A stretch of DNA of 64,000 nucleotides from Crocinitomicaceae bacterium (GCA_029249445.1 JAQWHI010000018.1:248001-312000); one strand, 5' to 3'; positions 24,116-35,850 are shown, counted from the stretch's first letter. Notes: generated from the sequence alone by a model not told the origin. Made by a program: numbers and translations.

Positions 24116-24937
24116 TTATTTCAGAACTGACAAATTCAGTTGTGTTGAACTTTCTCCGGTCGTCACATTGACTATATAATTGCCCGAACTAAGTTCATTT
24201 GTATTAAGTTCAAACGAATTCTCACCTTCAATTCCTTTGTAGGAATGTGAAGCAACTTGCTCGCCAAGAAGGTTGTGCACAGATAGAACTACTTCGTTTT
24301 CAGACTTCAACACCAATGAAACTGTTGTGTTTTCATTTGATGGATTTGGAAATAAGTTGATGTTGTTTCCAAATGCATTCTCTGTAATTCCCGAATTAGC
24401 GCACGCCATCACTGTTGGGCTGAATGATACTCCACTAAATGCGTTATCAAACGTTGCAACTGAACTTACTGGGAAGATGTCTGCCAACTTCACGTTACCA
24501 TCAGATCCAATTAAAACAATTGTTGGGAATGCTGAAACTCCATAAGCACTGACTACAGCGTTACCACCTCCGTCATTGCCACTCACAGAAGGTCCGGGAT
24601 TAGATCCTGAAAATGAAGCCTCATAGGCAAGAACATCAGCGTCAGAGTCACCGGTATCAATTGAAATAACAAATAAATCTCCTTCATTACAACCGTATTT
24701 ATTGTAAAGTTCTGTTACGTATGGCGCAACAGCCTGACATGGCCCACATGTTGTAAAGAAAAAGTCAATTAGTACCCACTTTCCTGATCCTGTTATCGCT
24801 GTAAGATCATGTGTGACACCATGTACATCTGTCACAGTAAAAGTTGGTGCAGCAGTACCGACTGGCACTGAAGTTTGAGCAAATACCGATAGTGCTGATA
24901 AAGCTGTAAAAACTGTTGAGAATAATATTTTTTTCAT
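24116..24937 (-). CDS. Thioredoxin-fold protein with T9SS type A sorting domain
   Basis: The product is 273 residues. It has a signal peptide (1-20, ending SVFAQ) and a TlpA-like thioredoxin domain (about 25-170) starting VGTAAPTFTVTD, with the redox motif CGPCQAV near residue 63 and a cis-proline region SAFPTIVLI. The sorting domain is NNINLFPNPSNENTTVSL to the end. It should be secreted through the type IX system, giving an extracellular or surface disulfide oxidoreductase. It has its own terminator. The nearest promoter match is TATTTTAG about 24 bases upstream, one mismatch from consensus. Confidence 0.85.
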   Translation of the reverse strand: MKKILFSTVFTALSALSVFAQTSVPVGTAAPTFTVTDVHGVTHDLTAITGSGKWVLIDFFFTTCGPCQAVAPYVTELYNKYGCNEGDLFVISIDTGDSDADVLAYEASFSGSNPGPSVSGNDGGGNAVVSAYGVSAFPTIVLIGSDGNVKLADIFPVSSVATFDNAFSGVSFSPTVMACANSGITENAFGNNINLFPNPSNENTTVSLVLKSENEVVLSVHNLLGEQVASHSYKGIEGENSFELNTNELSSGNYIVNVTTGESSTQLNLSVLK

Positions 24938-25133
24938 ATTTCGTATGTTTAATTGTTCGTCTAAAATAGGGACTCTATTCTAAGAATCAAAATTTAACTT
25001 GTTCAAAACACCGCTTCGTTACTGAACATACGAAATATTAAAAACAAAATCCTATAATATGTTAATGTTTAAAACCTCTTCTTTTCTTACATTTTTGAGA
25101 AATGAATACATTTTTTTTTACTCAAATATTAAT

Positions 25134-25346
25134 TCACTCTTTGATTCCTAAGGTGTATACAATAGTTTTTACCCTTCCTACACTACCGTCTTGGAGACGC
25201 ACTTTTATACCGTGAGGATGGAATTTTGATTTGGTCAAAATATCCTTTACGACGCCTTCATGAGTACTGCCAGTCGATTGGTCTTTTTTTAATACAACTT
25301 GCACAGTCGAACCAACAGTGATATTGCATCTATTTTTTCCATCCAT
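25134..25346 (-). CDS. YwbE family protein
   Basis: The product is 70 residues. The whole chain matches YwbE: an N-terminal NRCNITVGSTVQVVLKKDQ segment, EGVVKDILT in the middle, and SKFHPHGIKVRLQDG with GRVKTIV near the end. The family is small and beta-rich with KOW-like features, and its function is unknown. It begins 19 bases after the class IV aminotransferase gene on the same strand, so the rhomboid, aminotransferase and ywbE genes probably form one transcript. The preceding gap (24938-25133) holds nothing recognisable. Confidence 0.8.
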   Translation of the reverse strand: MDGKNRCNITVGSTVQVVLKKDQSTGSTHEGVVKDILTKSKFHPHGIKVRLQDGSVGRVKTIVYTLGIKE

Positions 25347-25365
25347 AATCGCTTCGTAAAGCTGC

Positions 25366-26214
25366 TTAATCGGTTGAACGCCATTTTTTATTCAACAGTT
25401 CAATCAACAATTTTGATGTATTGTTAAAGTATCTTTTTGTTCGATATCCCCCTACCCACAGAATGCCTTGTATGGCATTGGTTAAGAATATTTCATCAGC
25501 AACCAGCAGATTTTGTGGTAAAATATTGCATTCATAAACTTTCATTCCATTGGCGATCGCAAGATTAATAATTTGCATACGCATTGTACCTGCAAGGCAG
25601 CCTTCTTCAAGTCCTGGGGTGTACAAAGCACCATTACTAACAACAAACAGGTTGGCGGCTGTACTCTCCAAAATTCCTCCAGCCGTGTTACTAATTAGAA
25701 CGTCATCCAAATCTTTTTCTTTGGCAGCAATAGATGCCAAAATATAGATCAAGCCGTTTTTTGTTTTGTAATTTGACAAATTGGACTTTGCCTTTTTTAA
25801 ATCGGCAAAGAGGTCAATTTCAAGACCCCGTTGATTTAAGCTGAAATTATTTGTTTCAAGCGGATACACTTCAATAAAGAATTCTACTTCATTTGATTCT
25901 GGACTGTAAGTCCCTCCTGTTGAACGATCCAACGAGATACGGCACTTCCCTCCTTCCAGAATTTCCGATCGTTGCAGTAGATCAATAATTTTTTCTTCAA
26001 AGAATGAAGCGGAAAAGTAACTTGGAGGACGCATTTTTATGATCTCAGCACCTTCCATCAGGCGCACGATGTGATTGTCCAAATTAACAGGCATTCCACG
26101 AATGATTCGAATGCTTTCAAATACACCATCACCATAGAGATGACCTCGATTGCCCGAATGAATTGTGGGGCCATCGTTGCTTAATATTGTTCCGTTACTA
26201 TTTACGTATAACAT
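25366..26214 (-). CDS. Class IV PLP-dependent aminotransferase / aminodeoxychorismate lyase-like
   Basis: The product is 282 residues. It has fold type IV features: HLYGDGVFESIRI near residue 26, the PLP lysine in NYKTKNGLIYIL (about residue 150), the phosphate-binding ISNTAGGILEST loop and EGCLAGTMR. Members are branched-chain or D-amino-acid aminotransferases or the PabC lyase of folate synthesis. The motifs do not decide between them, although the length and the lack of branched-chain neighbours fit PabC. It lies two bases after the rhomboid gene stop on the same strand and is co-transcribed with it. Confidence 0.8.
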   Translation of the reverse strand: MLYVNSNGTILSNDGPTIHSGNRGHLYGDGVFESIRIIRGMPVNLDNHIVRLMEGAEIIKMRPPSYFSASFFEEKIIDLLQRSEILEGGKCRISLDRSTGGTYSPESNEVEFFIEVYPLETNNFSLNQRGLEIDLFADLKKAKSNLSNYKTKNGLIYILASIAAKEKDLDDVLISNTAGGILESTAANLFVVSNGALYTPGLEEGCLAGTMRMQIINLAIANGMKVYECNILPQNLLVADEIFLTNAIQGILWVGGYRTKRYFNNTSKLLIELLNKKWRSTD

Positions 26215-26216
26215 AT

Positions 26217-26867
26217 TTATATAAAGTAACTTAAAAATTCCTTTCCCTTGTCAATATTGATGATTAAAATGTACGCAATACCAAATAAAGCGCCCCCAAT
26301 ATGTGCATCATGTGCAATATTTCCTCCGCCACGGCGGTCGGCAAAATATTCAAATGCCAAATAGAGAGGACCAAAAATATATGCTGGGATAGGAAAAGGG
26401 ATAAACATTAAATGAATTGTCATTCCTGGATTCCAAATAATTGCAGCAAAGACAACGGAAGAAACAGCTCCAGAAGCCCCTAGGGAACTGTAACTCGGAT
26501 TGTTGTGATGACGTAAATAGGGAATCAACGTAGCGAATAGACCACCAAAAATGTACAATATTAAAAAATGAAATTGACCTTTTAATGAACCGTAGGTATC
26601 GACGAGGGTATCATCTACTCCAACATATCTGAGTTCCCCTGTATCGAGAAAAACACCTCCCAAAAAATACAGCGCAAACATATTAAATCCAAGGTGCATG
26701 TAATCAGCATGGATGAACATATGTCCAAAAACTCTGGTATAATTATTGCCGTTTTTAACTTCATATGGAATGTAAAGCAACTTACGGCTGATTTCGTTAT
26801 TCGTGAAAGCTAAAATTGATACAACAGCAGTAACCAATACAATAATGTTCAATACATTTAAGACCAT
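26217..26867 (-). CDS. Rhomboid family intramembrane serine protease
   Basis: The product is 216 residues with about six membrane segments. The conserved HADYMHLGFNMFAL loop region (about 53-66) marks the rhomboid fold. Catalytic serine S132 is in SLGASGAV, and catalytic histidine H189 is in AHIGGALFG. It cleaves within the membrane. Neighbours (aminotransferase, YwbE) give no substrate hint. The gene is divergent from the L,D-transpeptidase gene at 26938, with 70 bases between. Confidence 0.9.
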   Translation of the reverse strand: MVLNVLNIIVLVTAVVSILAFTNNEISRKLLYIPYEVKNGNNYTRVFGHMFIHADYMHLGFNMFALYFLGGVFLDTGELRYVGVDDTLVDTYGSLKGQFHFLILYIFGGLFATLIPYLRHHNNPSYSSLGASGAVSSVVFAAIIWNPGMTIHLMFIPFPIPAYIFGPLYLAFEYFADRRGGGNIAHDAHIGGALFGIAYILIINIDKGKEFLSYFI

Positions 26868-26926
26868 TTGAAAATCAGATATGATGAATTTTATATATCA
26901 AGGTGGTTAAATTAACGAATTCTAAA

Positions 26927-26934
26927 TACATTTA
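26927..26934 (+). promoter_or_regulatory. Near-consensus -7 box three bases before the L,D-transpeptidase ATG
   Basis: TACATTTA matches seven of eight -7 positions and ends three bases before the ATG at 26938. This is another candidate leaderless start. Confidence 0.4.
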
Positions 26935-26937
26935 GGC

Positions 26938-28521
26938 ATGAAATCACTGCTCGCTTTTTCGCTGCTAGTCCTTGTGTTATTCTCTTGTTCGGAAACAAAG
27001 GAAGAGACTGAGACTATTCAGAGTTTTGAATATCAAGACATTAGTGTTGATGATAAGATCAAAACAGCCCTGTCAACTGAATACCTCACCTCCTTTGGAA
27101 TGGTACCTTCCACCTTGGATTACTTGAAAGATTATTACCAAAAGCGAAATTACCAGCCCCGATGGATTGAAGGCGAAAAGCTGACTGAAGAGGGATTGGC
27201 GTTGAAAGAGGTATTGCTCGATAATTCTGTTTTAGGACTCCCAAAACATAGATTTGATTATTGTACAACCACCAATTTCATTCAAGATGAACTCTGCATT
27301 ACAGCATTAACAGCACAAATCATTCATGATTTGAAAAATGGTGTTATCAATTTTGAAACCAAAGAGAAGAATACCAAAGGATACATTCCAGCCGATCTAT
27401 TTGATGAACTTGTTGTGTTTGAATCAGATCAGGATATGCGTCAACAATTTATGAAATTCGGACCAGATGATTCTACGTACAGAACAATTGGTCTTGGACT
27501 TATTTCGCTTGTCACCAACTACCCAATTGATACAACTATATTTGAAATTAAGTCTGCCAAATACGATTCAACACAAGCCCTTTTAAAAGCAGGTGATGCG
27601 CTCGTTTCCAAAGGCTATCTCAAGGAAGGTGTGAACGATAGCTTGATGATAACCGAAGCTTTATTGACATTCCAAATCGAAAATGGACTAAAACCAGATG
27701 GGATTGTTGGCAAATACACATCTATGGCACTCAACGAAAGTACTTATCACAAAGTGGAACGAATTGTATTAGCAATGGACAAGCTTAGGTCACAACGTAA
27801 GTATCCAAACAAGTACATTCAAATCAATATTCCAGAATACAAATTGCGCCTGTTTCACAGCGACAGCGTTAAAAGTGAGCACAACATAGTAGTTGGGAAA
27901 TACAAAAGTCAAACACCAGAATTGGAGTCCAAACTAAAAAAAATGGTGGTGTATCCATTTTGGAATGTACCGTATTCAATTTCAAGTCGTGAAATACTAC
28001 CCGCAGTCAAACGCAATCTGAACTACCTCGCTGAGCACAATTATAAAATTTACAAAAAGGGAGAAGAAATTGATCCCTCCACCGTTAATTGGAGTTCTAT
28101 TCAACGAAATGCCTTCCCATTCCGAGTTGTCCAACAGCCTGGGTATTCAAATGCCCTAGGGATCATTAAATTTTACTTTTACAATGAGCACAATGTCTAT
28201 TTCCATGACACTCCGAGTAAACGACTTTTTTACTCAGATGTACGCGCCTATTCACACGGATGCATGCGGACGCAATATCCAGTTGATTTAGCAAAAGCAA
28301 TTTTGGAGCTGGATAGAACTTCACGAAAGCGAAATAATGTGACACCTGACACCTTGGACAGTTTGATATCACGAGCAGAAAACATACAAGTAAAATTGGT
28401 AGATCCAATTCCTATTTATGTAGATTATCTAACGGTTGTGAAAAAAGGAAATGCAATGGTGATGCATTTGGATATTTATGGACGCGATGAAGAATACCTT
28501 CAAATATTACGAGAGAAATAG
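26938..28521 (+). CDS. L,D-transpeptidase, YcbB-like, lipoprotein
   Basis: The product is 527 residues. It has a lipoprotein signal (LVLFSCSET, Cys near residue 17) and an N-terminal helical domain. A peptidoglycan-binding helix set follows (about 210-265, AGDALVSKGYL and ENGLKPDGIVGKYT). The YkuD-type catalytic domain (about 290-480) has FHDTPSK and SHGCMR with nucleophile C442. It makes 3-3 cross-links in peptidoglycan or attaches proteins to it, in the periplasm. YcbB-type enzymes are of similar size. It is followed 29 bases later by rpe. Confidence 0.9.
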   Translation: MKSLLAFSLLVLVLFSCSETKEETETIQSFEYQDISVDDKIKTALSTEYLTSFGMVPSTLDYLKDYYQKRNYQPRWIEGEKLTEEGLALKEVLLDNSVLGLPKHRFDYCTTTNFIQDELCITALTAQIIHDLKNGVINFETKEKNTKGYIPADLFDELVVFESDQDMRQQFMKFGPDDSTYRTIGLGLISLVTNYPIDTTIFEIKSAKYDSTQALLKAGDALVSKGYLKEGVNDSLMITEALLTFQIENGLKPDGIVGKYTSMALNESTYHKVERIVLAMDKLRSQRKYPNKYIQINIPEYKLRLFHSDSVKSEHNIVVGKYKSQTPELESKLKKMVVYPFWNVPYSISSREILPAVKRNLNYLAEHNYKIYKKGEEIDPSTVNWSSIQRNAFPFRVVQQPGYSNALGIIKFYFYNEHNVYFHDTPSKRLFYSDVRAYSHGCMRTQYPVDLAKAILELDRTSRKRNNVTPDTLDSLISRAENIQVKLVDPIPIYVDYLTVVKKGNAMVMHLDIYGRDEEYLQILREK

Positions 28522-28550
28522 GAAATTTAGTACTATTGTTAAAAAAAAAT

Positions 28551-29207
28551 ATGCCAACGATAGCTCCATCTGTATTGTCCTGTGATTTTGCCAACGTTCA
28601 ACGTGATGTTGAAATGATCAATAACTCAAACGCTGACTGGTTCCACATTGATGTAATGGACGGTGTTTTCGTTCCAAATATTTCGTTTGGATTCCCAGTT
28701 TTGAAAGCAATTAACAAACACGCTAGAAAACCTCTAGATTGTCATTTAATGATTGAAAATCCCGATCAATATGTTGCGGAATTTGCAAAATGTGGCGCTG
28801 CAATTCTAACTGTTCACTTTGAAGCTTGTACCCATCTTCATAGAACGATTCAGCTCATTAAGTCAAATGGTATGAAAGCAGGAGTTGCATTGAACCCGCA
28901 CACTTCAGTGGATGTTCTAAAAACCATCATAGAAGATGTTGACTTGGTACTAATTATGTCCGTAAATCCAGGTTTTGGTGGTCAGAAATTTATCGCCAAT
29001 GCTATTGATAAAGTGCAAGAAACTCGGAACCTAATCGATGCATCTAAGAGTAAAGCCGTAATTGAAGTAGATGGGGGCGTAAATCTCGAAACAGGACAAC
29101 TTCTCATAAATGCAGGTGCAGACGCTCTTGTTGCCGGTAGTTTTGTGTTTGGATCTCAAAACCCTTCACAAACGATATCGGATTTAAAGCAACTTTCAGT
29201 TGGTTAA
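28551..29207 (+). CDS. rpe: Ribulose-phosphate 3-epimerase
   Basis: The product is 218 residues from ATG 28551 (MPTIAPSVLSCDF); a TTG at 28536 in frame is less likely. Signature motifs are FHIDVMDGVFVPN with the metal-binding His and Asp, DCHLMIENP, VNPGFGGQKF and EVDGGVN. It interconverts ribulose 5-phosphate and xylulose 5-phosphate in the pentose phosphate pathway, in the cytoplasm. Length and motif order match the family fully. It probably shares a transcript with the L,D-transpeptidase gene, though TACTATTG eleven bases upstream of the ATG could be its own weak promoter. Confidence 0.95.
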   Translation: MPTIAPSVLSCDFANVQRDVEMINNSNADWFHIDVMDGVFVPNISFGFPVLKAINKHARKPLDCHLMIENPDQYVAEFAKCGAAILTVHFEACTHLHRTIQLIKSNGMKAGVALNPHTSVDVLKTIIEDVDLVLIMSVNPGFGGQKFIANAIDKVQETRNLIDASKSKAVIEVDGGVNLETGQLLINAGADALVAGSFVFGSQNPSQTISDLKQLSVG

Positions 29208-29296
29208 TACCCCTTAAGTTTGAATTCATTGTTTGGTTTTTTGCCTTGAAAAGAATCCAAACAAGTAACAAATTGTTTTAAATTCGTTAGTTGGAT

Positions 29297-30400
29297 ATGA
29301 AGTTTCTATTAAACATAGTAATTGTTCTTTCGACATTCTTTTGTTTTGGACAGAACACAACGCACTTAGATCAGCATGAACTGATCTTGGATAGCTTACT
29401 TCGCGAATTAAGGGCAGCACGCAACGATGAGCAAAAAGACAGTTGCAATTCAAAATTCAAAAAAAGTCTCGAGCTCTTTGTGCAAAATGAACAGGCACTC
29501 ACCCACTCCTTCACCAAATTGAAAACTGTTGGTATAATTGACAGTCCTGACGAATTGGTCCGTATCATTAACTGGAATGTTGAACGCGATAACATGGAAC
29601 ATGATTATTTCTGTTATGTACTTCGCTATGACAAACGGAAGAAGAAATACAAAGTTTCAGAGTTGAAAGATGTTTCTTTTGGAATGCCTTCACAGCCCTC
29701 AGGGATGCTTACAGAAAATGATTGGTATGGTGCCTTGTACTACAAGATAATTCCTATTAAAAAAGGATCACGGCAAATGTACACCCTTTTGGGATGGGAC
29801 CACAACTCATCCATGAGTCAAATGAAATTGATTGATGTAATGTATTTCTCGGGGACAAAGGTAAAACTCGGCAGTCCTGTATTCAAAATGGGAGGGTCGA
29901 CTTCTTATCGTTTGTTTTTTGAGCACTCCAAAAAAACATCAATGTATTTGAATTATGAGGCCAGTCGAAAACGAATAATGATGGATCATTTGTCCCCCGA
30001 ATCACCGGCACTGAAAGATTTCAGGTCCTTCTATGTTCCAGATTTATCCTATGATTCCTTTACCTTTACTGGAAACAAATGGGTCTTAAAAGAGGATGTG
30101 ATTGGTGTAAATGAATATGATGGAGAGGGTCAAAAACAAACTATTTATGTGCAAGGACGCTCCGGTGAAATTGAGAAGAAAAAGGTAAAAAAGATGTGGG
30201 AGAACCCATCAAATCCGAGTGCACCAGCAGGTGGAAATAAACATGTGGCCGTAACTCCAGAAACGGAAGAGAATAAAGATCGGAAAGATAAAAATGTTCC
30301 TTCTCTGAAAGAGGATAAAAAGAAAGACAAACGGACTATTGGAGAATTTTCAAGCGTCACTGGACAAAAAAAATGGTGGCAACGAAAGAGAAAAAGATAA
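29297..30400 (+). CDS. Secreted protein of unknown function
   Basis: The product is 367 residues from ATG 29297 (MKFLLNIVIVLSTFFCFGQ), with a Sec signal peptide ending about residue 19. The mature part has an aromatic, beta-rich middle (DNMEHDYFCYVLRYDKRK, QMYTLLGWDHN). A charged, lysine-rich tail (about 300-367) includes EENKDRKDKN and ends WWQRKRKR. There is no sorting domain, so it may stay in the periplasm. I recognise no named family. The gene is flanked by rpe and a universal stress protein gene, with 125 bases to the latter. Confidence 0.6.
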   Translation: MKFLLNIVIVLSTFFCFGQNTTHLDQHELILDSLLRELRAARNDEQKDSCNSKFKKSLELFVQNEQALTHSFTKLKTVGIIDSPDELVRIINWNVERDNMEHDYFCYVLRYDKRKKKYKVSELKDVSFGMPSQPSGMLTENDWYGALYYKIIPIKKGSRQMYTLLGWDHNSSMSQMKLIDVMYFSGTKVKLGSPVFKMGGSTSYRLFFEHSKKTSMYLNYEASRKRIMMDHLSPESPALKDFRSFYVPDLSYDSFTFTGNKWVLKEDVIGVNEYDGEGQKQTIYVQGRSGEIEKKKVKKMWENPSNPSAPAGGNKHVAVTPETEENKDRKDKNVPSLKEDKKKDKRTIGEFSSVTGQKKWWQRKRKR

Positions 30401-30525
30401 TTCCAAAGTATAAAACTTTAATTAGTAGTTCATAGATGCTCATTTAATCAGAAATCTTTTGACTGGAATTGTGGTATCTGATGTGCAATTTGTAATTTCA
30501 TATTGAACGAATTATACCGCAAGCG

Positions 30526-31329
30526 ATGAGTAAAAATTTATACATAGTTCCTTATGACTTCACTCCAGTAAGTGAAAAAGCGCTTCATTACGCTCTTTTT
30601 TTAGGAAAGCACGTACATACTGAAATACAGCTTCTACATCTTGCTAAGGACAAAGAGACGGGGTTAATTATGAAAAGGAAGCTCGATAAATTAAGAGCGG
30701 AGATTCAAGTCCCCGAGGGTGTTGAGCTCTCAGCTTTAACGAAAGTTGGTACTATATTTTCTGATATCGGTCGAATTGCAAAAGAAGAGCATGCACAACT
30801 GATTATTATGGGCACACATGGCAAGCGAGGGATGCAATCATTCACCGGCAGCCATGCATTAAAAGTCATTGTAAGCGCAGATTGCCCTTTTTTAGTAGTG
30901 CAAAAAAACACAGTAGTTGAAGAAATCGACACGATTGCAGTACCGATTGATTTAACTAAGGAAAGCCTTCAAATTATCAATGTCGCAGGTGATATGGCCC
31001 ATATGCTTGATGCTAAAGTTCATGTTTTGGCTGAAAAGCAGTCAGATGAAATTTTGAATCAACGGCTACAGAACCGTCTTTCAATTGTGAAAGGACAATA
31101 CGAGGATCGAAACAATTCTGCCGAAGTATATCTACTTCAGAAAAGAAATTTCTACACCCGTATCATTGATCATGTAGATTCCAAGAACTGTGGGATGATT
31201 GCAATTTCTTATCATACTGAAGCTTTATTCCCTCAATTTGATAATTTTGCATCGAATTTGATGATGAACAAGCAAGAATTACCACTATTGATTTTAAATT
31301 CAAAGCAGGCATCATCGCTATATTTTTAA
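30526..31329 (+). CDS. Universal stress protein, two-domain
   Basis: The product is 267 residues. The N-terminal Usp domain (about 1-130) starts with YIVPYDFTPVSEKALHYAL and has the ATP-type motif GTHGKRGMQSFTGSHA (G-2x-G-9x-G/S). The second half (about 133-267) is a degenerate Usp domain that lacks this motif. Such tandem proteins are soluble stress-response factors, and the first domain may bind ATP. The gene is separated by only six bases from the CvfB-like gene and is probably co-transcribed with it. Confidence 0.88.
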   Translation: MSKNLYIVPYDFTPVSEKALHYALFLGKHVHTEIQLLHLAKDKETGLIMKRKLDKLRAEIQVPEGVELSALTKVGTIFSDIGRIAKEEHAQLIIMGTHGKRGMQSFTGSHALKVIVSADCPFLVVQKNTVVEEIDTIAVPIDLTKESLQIINVAGDMAHMLDAKVHVLAEKQSDEILNQRLQNRLSIVKGQYEDRNNSAEVYLLQKRNFYTRIIDHVDSKNCGMIAISYHTEALFPQFDNFASNLMMNKQELPLLILNSKQASSLYF

Positions 31330-31335
31330 AACTTA

Positions 31336-32163
31336 ATGAAAATAGGTCAGGTTAATGAGTTGAAACTACTCAGGTTTACATCTGTTGGAGCATATCTTGG
31401 TGATGAAGAGGACAACGATGTTTTACTCCCAAACAAATACCTTACAGACGATCTTGACGTTGATGATAGTGTGGAAGTATTTATCTATCGTGATTCTGAG
31501 GATCGAATTGTTGCTACTACTGAGCGACCGTATATTGAGCTTTTTCACTTCGCTTATTTAAAGGTGAAAGAAGTGAATTTCTTTGGTGCGTTTATGGACT
31601 GGGGATTGGAGAAAGACTTGATGGTTCCATTTAAGGAGCAAAACTTAAAATTTGAAGAAGGTCGTTACTACCTCGTTTATCTTGACTTAGATGAATCTAC
31701 AGATCGTTTATACGGATCGGCAAAGGTGAATAAATTTTTGCACGAATGTAAAAAGGAGTATGATCCGGAGCAATTGATCGATATCATGATTTGTGACACA
31801 ACCGACTTGGGCGTTAAAGTCATCGTTGATGGAATTTATTCAGGGCTTATTTTTAAAAATGACATCAGCCGCCAACTAAAGCGAGGCGAAAAAACGTTTG
31901 GATACATTTCAAAAGTCAGAGAGGATGGAAAGCTAGATGTCCGCCTAGACAAAACGAGCCGTACCAAGATATCTGATTCGGCTCAAGTACTAATGGAAAT
32001 TTTAGAGAATAAAAAATACATTCCACTAACAGACAAAAGTGATCCCGATGAGATCAGAGCTGTTGTTGGAATGAGTAAGAAGACATTTAAACAAGCCGTT
32101 GGAAATCTATACAAGCAACGACTGATAACAATTGAAGTTTCAGGCATCTACCTCGTAGAATAG
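31336..32163 (+). CDS. CvfB-like S1-domain RNA-binding protein
   Basis: The product is 275 residues. It matches the CvfB layout: three S1-type OB folds (about 1-65, 66-135, 140-215), with GAFMDWGLEKDLMVPF and GYISKVREDGKLDVRL as recognisable strands, then a winged-helix C-terminus (about 225-275). Related proteins in firmicutes regulate virulence or RNA decay. It lies six bases after the universal stress gene. A 142-base gap follows before pyrG, which has its own -7 box. Confidence 0.85.
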   Translation: MKIGQVNELKLLRFTSVGAYLGDEEDNDVLLPNKYLTDDLDVDDSVEVFIYRDSEDRIVATTERPYIELFHFAYLKVKEVNFFGAFMDWGLEKDLMVPFKEQNLKFEEGRYYLVYLDLDESTDRLYGSAKVNKFLHECKKEYDPEQLIDIMICDTTDLGVKVIVDGIYSGLIFKNDISRQLKRGEKTFGYISKVREDGKLDVRLDKTSRTKISDSAQVLMEILENKKYIPLTDKSDPDEIRAVVGMSKKTFKQAVGNLYKQRLITIEVSGIYLVE

Positions 32164-32266
32164 CAATGAATACAAGATGTTTTTCTTTTGTTTCTCAACA
32201 GCGAATTAATCAATAGAGTGAATGGTCTGAAAATAATCTGTCAAATTCTGCTATTCATGTACTTAA

Positions 32267-33913
<1,647 letters not shown>

Positions 33914-33933
33914 TTATTAGAAACGAACAAAAA

Positions 33934-35850
33934 ATGGATAGAAATACTGTCGTAGGACTAGTTTTAATTGGACTCATACTCTCGGTCTTCACTTTCTTTA
34001 ATCAACCCTCAAAAGAAGAACAAGAACAAATGGCTGAAAAAGCCAAACAAGAGCAGTTGGCCAAAACAAATGCGGAAAAAAGCCAAGATAAAAATGTGAA
34101 TGAGCTCGACCCCGTTCCTCAAATGGATAGTTTAGGAAACGAAATCATAGCTGATACCTCTATGGCTGTGCAGCCTGTCGTACCAGTTGCTTCAATCAAA
34201 GACAGTCTAATTACGCTAGAAACGGACAAATTTGAAATCGACTTCAACACACTTGGTGGTATCATTGCTTCTGTGCGATTGAAGGAATTTGAATCATACA
34301 ACGACTATGCGAAAGATTTGGGCAAGGAAAACGCGCCTATTGAGGCTGTTGAGTTGTTCAGAAATGGTGATGCTTCAAACAGCATACTTTTGCCTATGAA
34401 AGGGCAAGACCTAAACACGGCTGATATTCAGTTCAAAGTTAAAGAACAAACAGGCAATAGAATTGTATTTGAATATCAGGGAGAAGACGATGAAAATATT
34501 CAATTCATTTATACCCTGAAACAGGGTCAGTACGACTTGGATTATGACGTTAAAATTCGTGGATTTGCCGGAAAAGTAACGCCTAAAAATGTAATGTTCA
34601 ATTGGAATACAGCCTACAGGAAAACGGAACGTTTGTTCAGCGAGCAACGGCGTGTTTCAACAGTTTGTTTCAACTATAAAGATGAAGGATTTTCTTATTT
34701 GAGTGAAATGTCTGAGAGTGAAGAGAATGCTGAAGATGAAGTGGACTGGGTGAATTTTAAGCAGAGCTACTTCTCCTCTTTTATACATCCCAAGACACCA
34801 TTTGGAAAGTCAGGCTCAAAGTTTGAAGCTAAAAATTATGACGATGATCATGAACGAGCTTGGACCAATCTACGTGATTTTTCAACAACACTAAACATGA
34901 ACCTTACAGATGTAGATGACGCTTCATTTAGTATGAATTGGTTCTTTGGTCCAAATGACTTTAAAGTACTCACTTCATATGAGTCGGATTACGATCAGAT
35001 CTTGAACTATGGTTGGGGAATTTTTAGATGGATCAATATCTATGCAATTCAACCGCTTTTCAATATCTTCCAATCTACAGGTTTGGCCATTGGATTTGTG
35101 ATATTGATTCTAACCATCATCATCAAGGGAGCTTTAATGCCAATCCAATGGAAAATGTACACGTCGTCTGCAAAAATGAGAATACTCAAGCCAGAAATGG
35201 AAGAGCTCGCTGCGAAGTATCCAAACAAAGAAGACGCAATGAAAAAGCAAATGGAAACAATGACGCTCTACCGTGAATCCGGGGCAAGTCCATTGTCCGG
35301 GTGTGTTCCTATGTTGATTCAGATGCCAATACTTTTAGCCGTGTTCCGCTTCTTTCCTTCTACATTCGATTTGAGGCAAAAGTCATTCCTTTGGGCAGAA
35401 GATCTATCATCTTATGATTCTATAGTTGACCTTCCATTTGACATTTGGTTTTATGGTGATCATATCAGTTTGTTTACCCTTTTAATGGCAGGAACAACGC
35501 TTATTTACACATTTATCAACAGCAGTAACATGCAAACACCGACGCAACCGGGTATGCCCAACATGAAGGTGATCATGTACTTCTTCCCGATTATGATGAT
35601 CTTTTTCTTCAATAATTATTCATCAGGATTGAGTTATTACTACTTCATTTCTACATTGATGTCAATATTAATTATGTTGTCAATTAAAAAGTTTTTTGTC
35701 GATGAAGAAAAGTTAAAAGCAAAAATGGCAGCTAGAAAACAATCTGCCGCTGCAAATGGTGGAAGTAAAAAAGGAAAGTCAAAATTTCAAGAACGTCTTG
35801 AGCAAATGCAAAAGGCGCAAATGGAACAACGAAAGAACAAAAGAAAATAG
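33934..35850 (+). CDS. yidC: Membrane protein insertase YidC
   Basis: The product is 638 residues. One N-terminal membrane segment (about 6-22) is followed by a large periplasmic beta-sandwich (about 90-350). The conserved insertase core with five membrane segments runs from about residue 360, including MPIQWKMYTSSAKMRILKPE, GASPLSGCVPMLIQMPIL and PIMMIFFFNNYSSGLSYYY. The tail is very basic (KKGKSKFQERLEQMQKAQ) and probably contacts ribosomes. It inserts and folds inner-membrane proteins alone or with SecYEG. It lies in an operon with pyrG and ends at a terminator (35875-35904). Confidence 0.96.
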   Translation: MDRNTVVGLVLIGLILSVFTFFNQPSKEEQEQMAEKAKQEQLAKTNAEKSQDKNVNELDPVPQMDSLGNEIIADTSMAVQPVVPVASIKDSLITLETDKFEIDFNTLGGIIASVRLKEFESYNDYAKDLGKENAPIEAVELFRNGDASNSILLPMKGQDLNTADIQFKVKEQTGNRIVFEYQGEDDENIQFIYTLKQGQYDLDYDVKIRGFAGKVTPKNVMFNWNTAYRKTERLFSEQRRVSTVCFNYKDEGFSYLSEMSESEENAEDEVDWVNFKQSYFSSFIHPKTPFGKSGSKFEAKNYDDDHERAWTNLRDFSTTLNMNLTDVDDASFSMNWFFGPNDFKVLTSYESDYDQILNYGWGIFRWINIYAIQPLFNIFQSTGLAIGFVILILTIIIKGALMPIQWKMYTSSAKMRILKPEMEELAAKYPNKEDAMKKQMETMTLYRESGASPLSGCVPMLIQMPILLAVFRFFPSTFDLRQKSFLWAEDLSSYDSIVDLPFDIWFYGDHISLFTLLMAGTTLIYTFINSSNMQTPTQPGMPNMKVIMYFFPIMMIFFFNNYSSGLSYYYFISTLMSILIMLSIKKFFVDEEKLKAKMAARKQSAAANGGSKKGKSKFQERLEQMQKAQMEQRKNKRK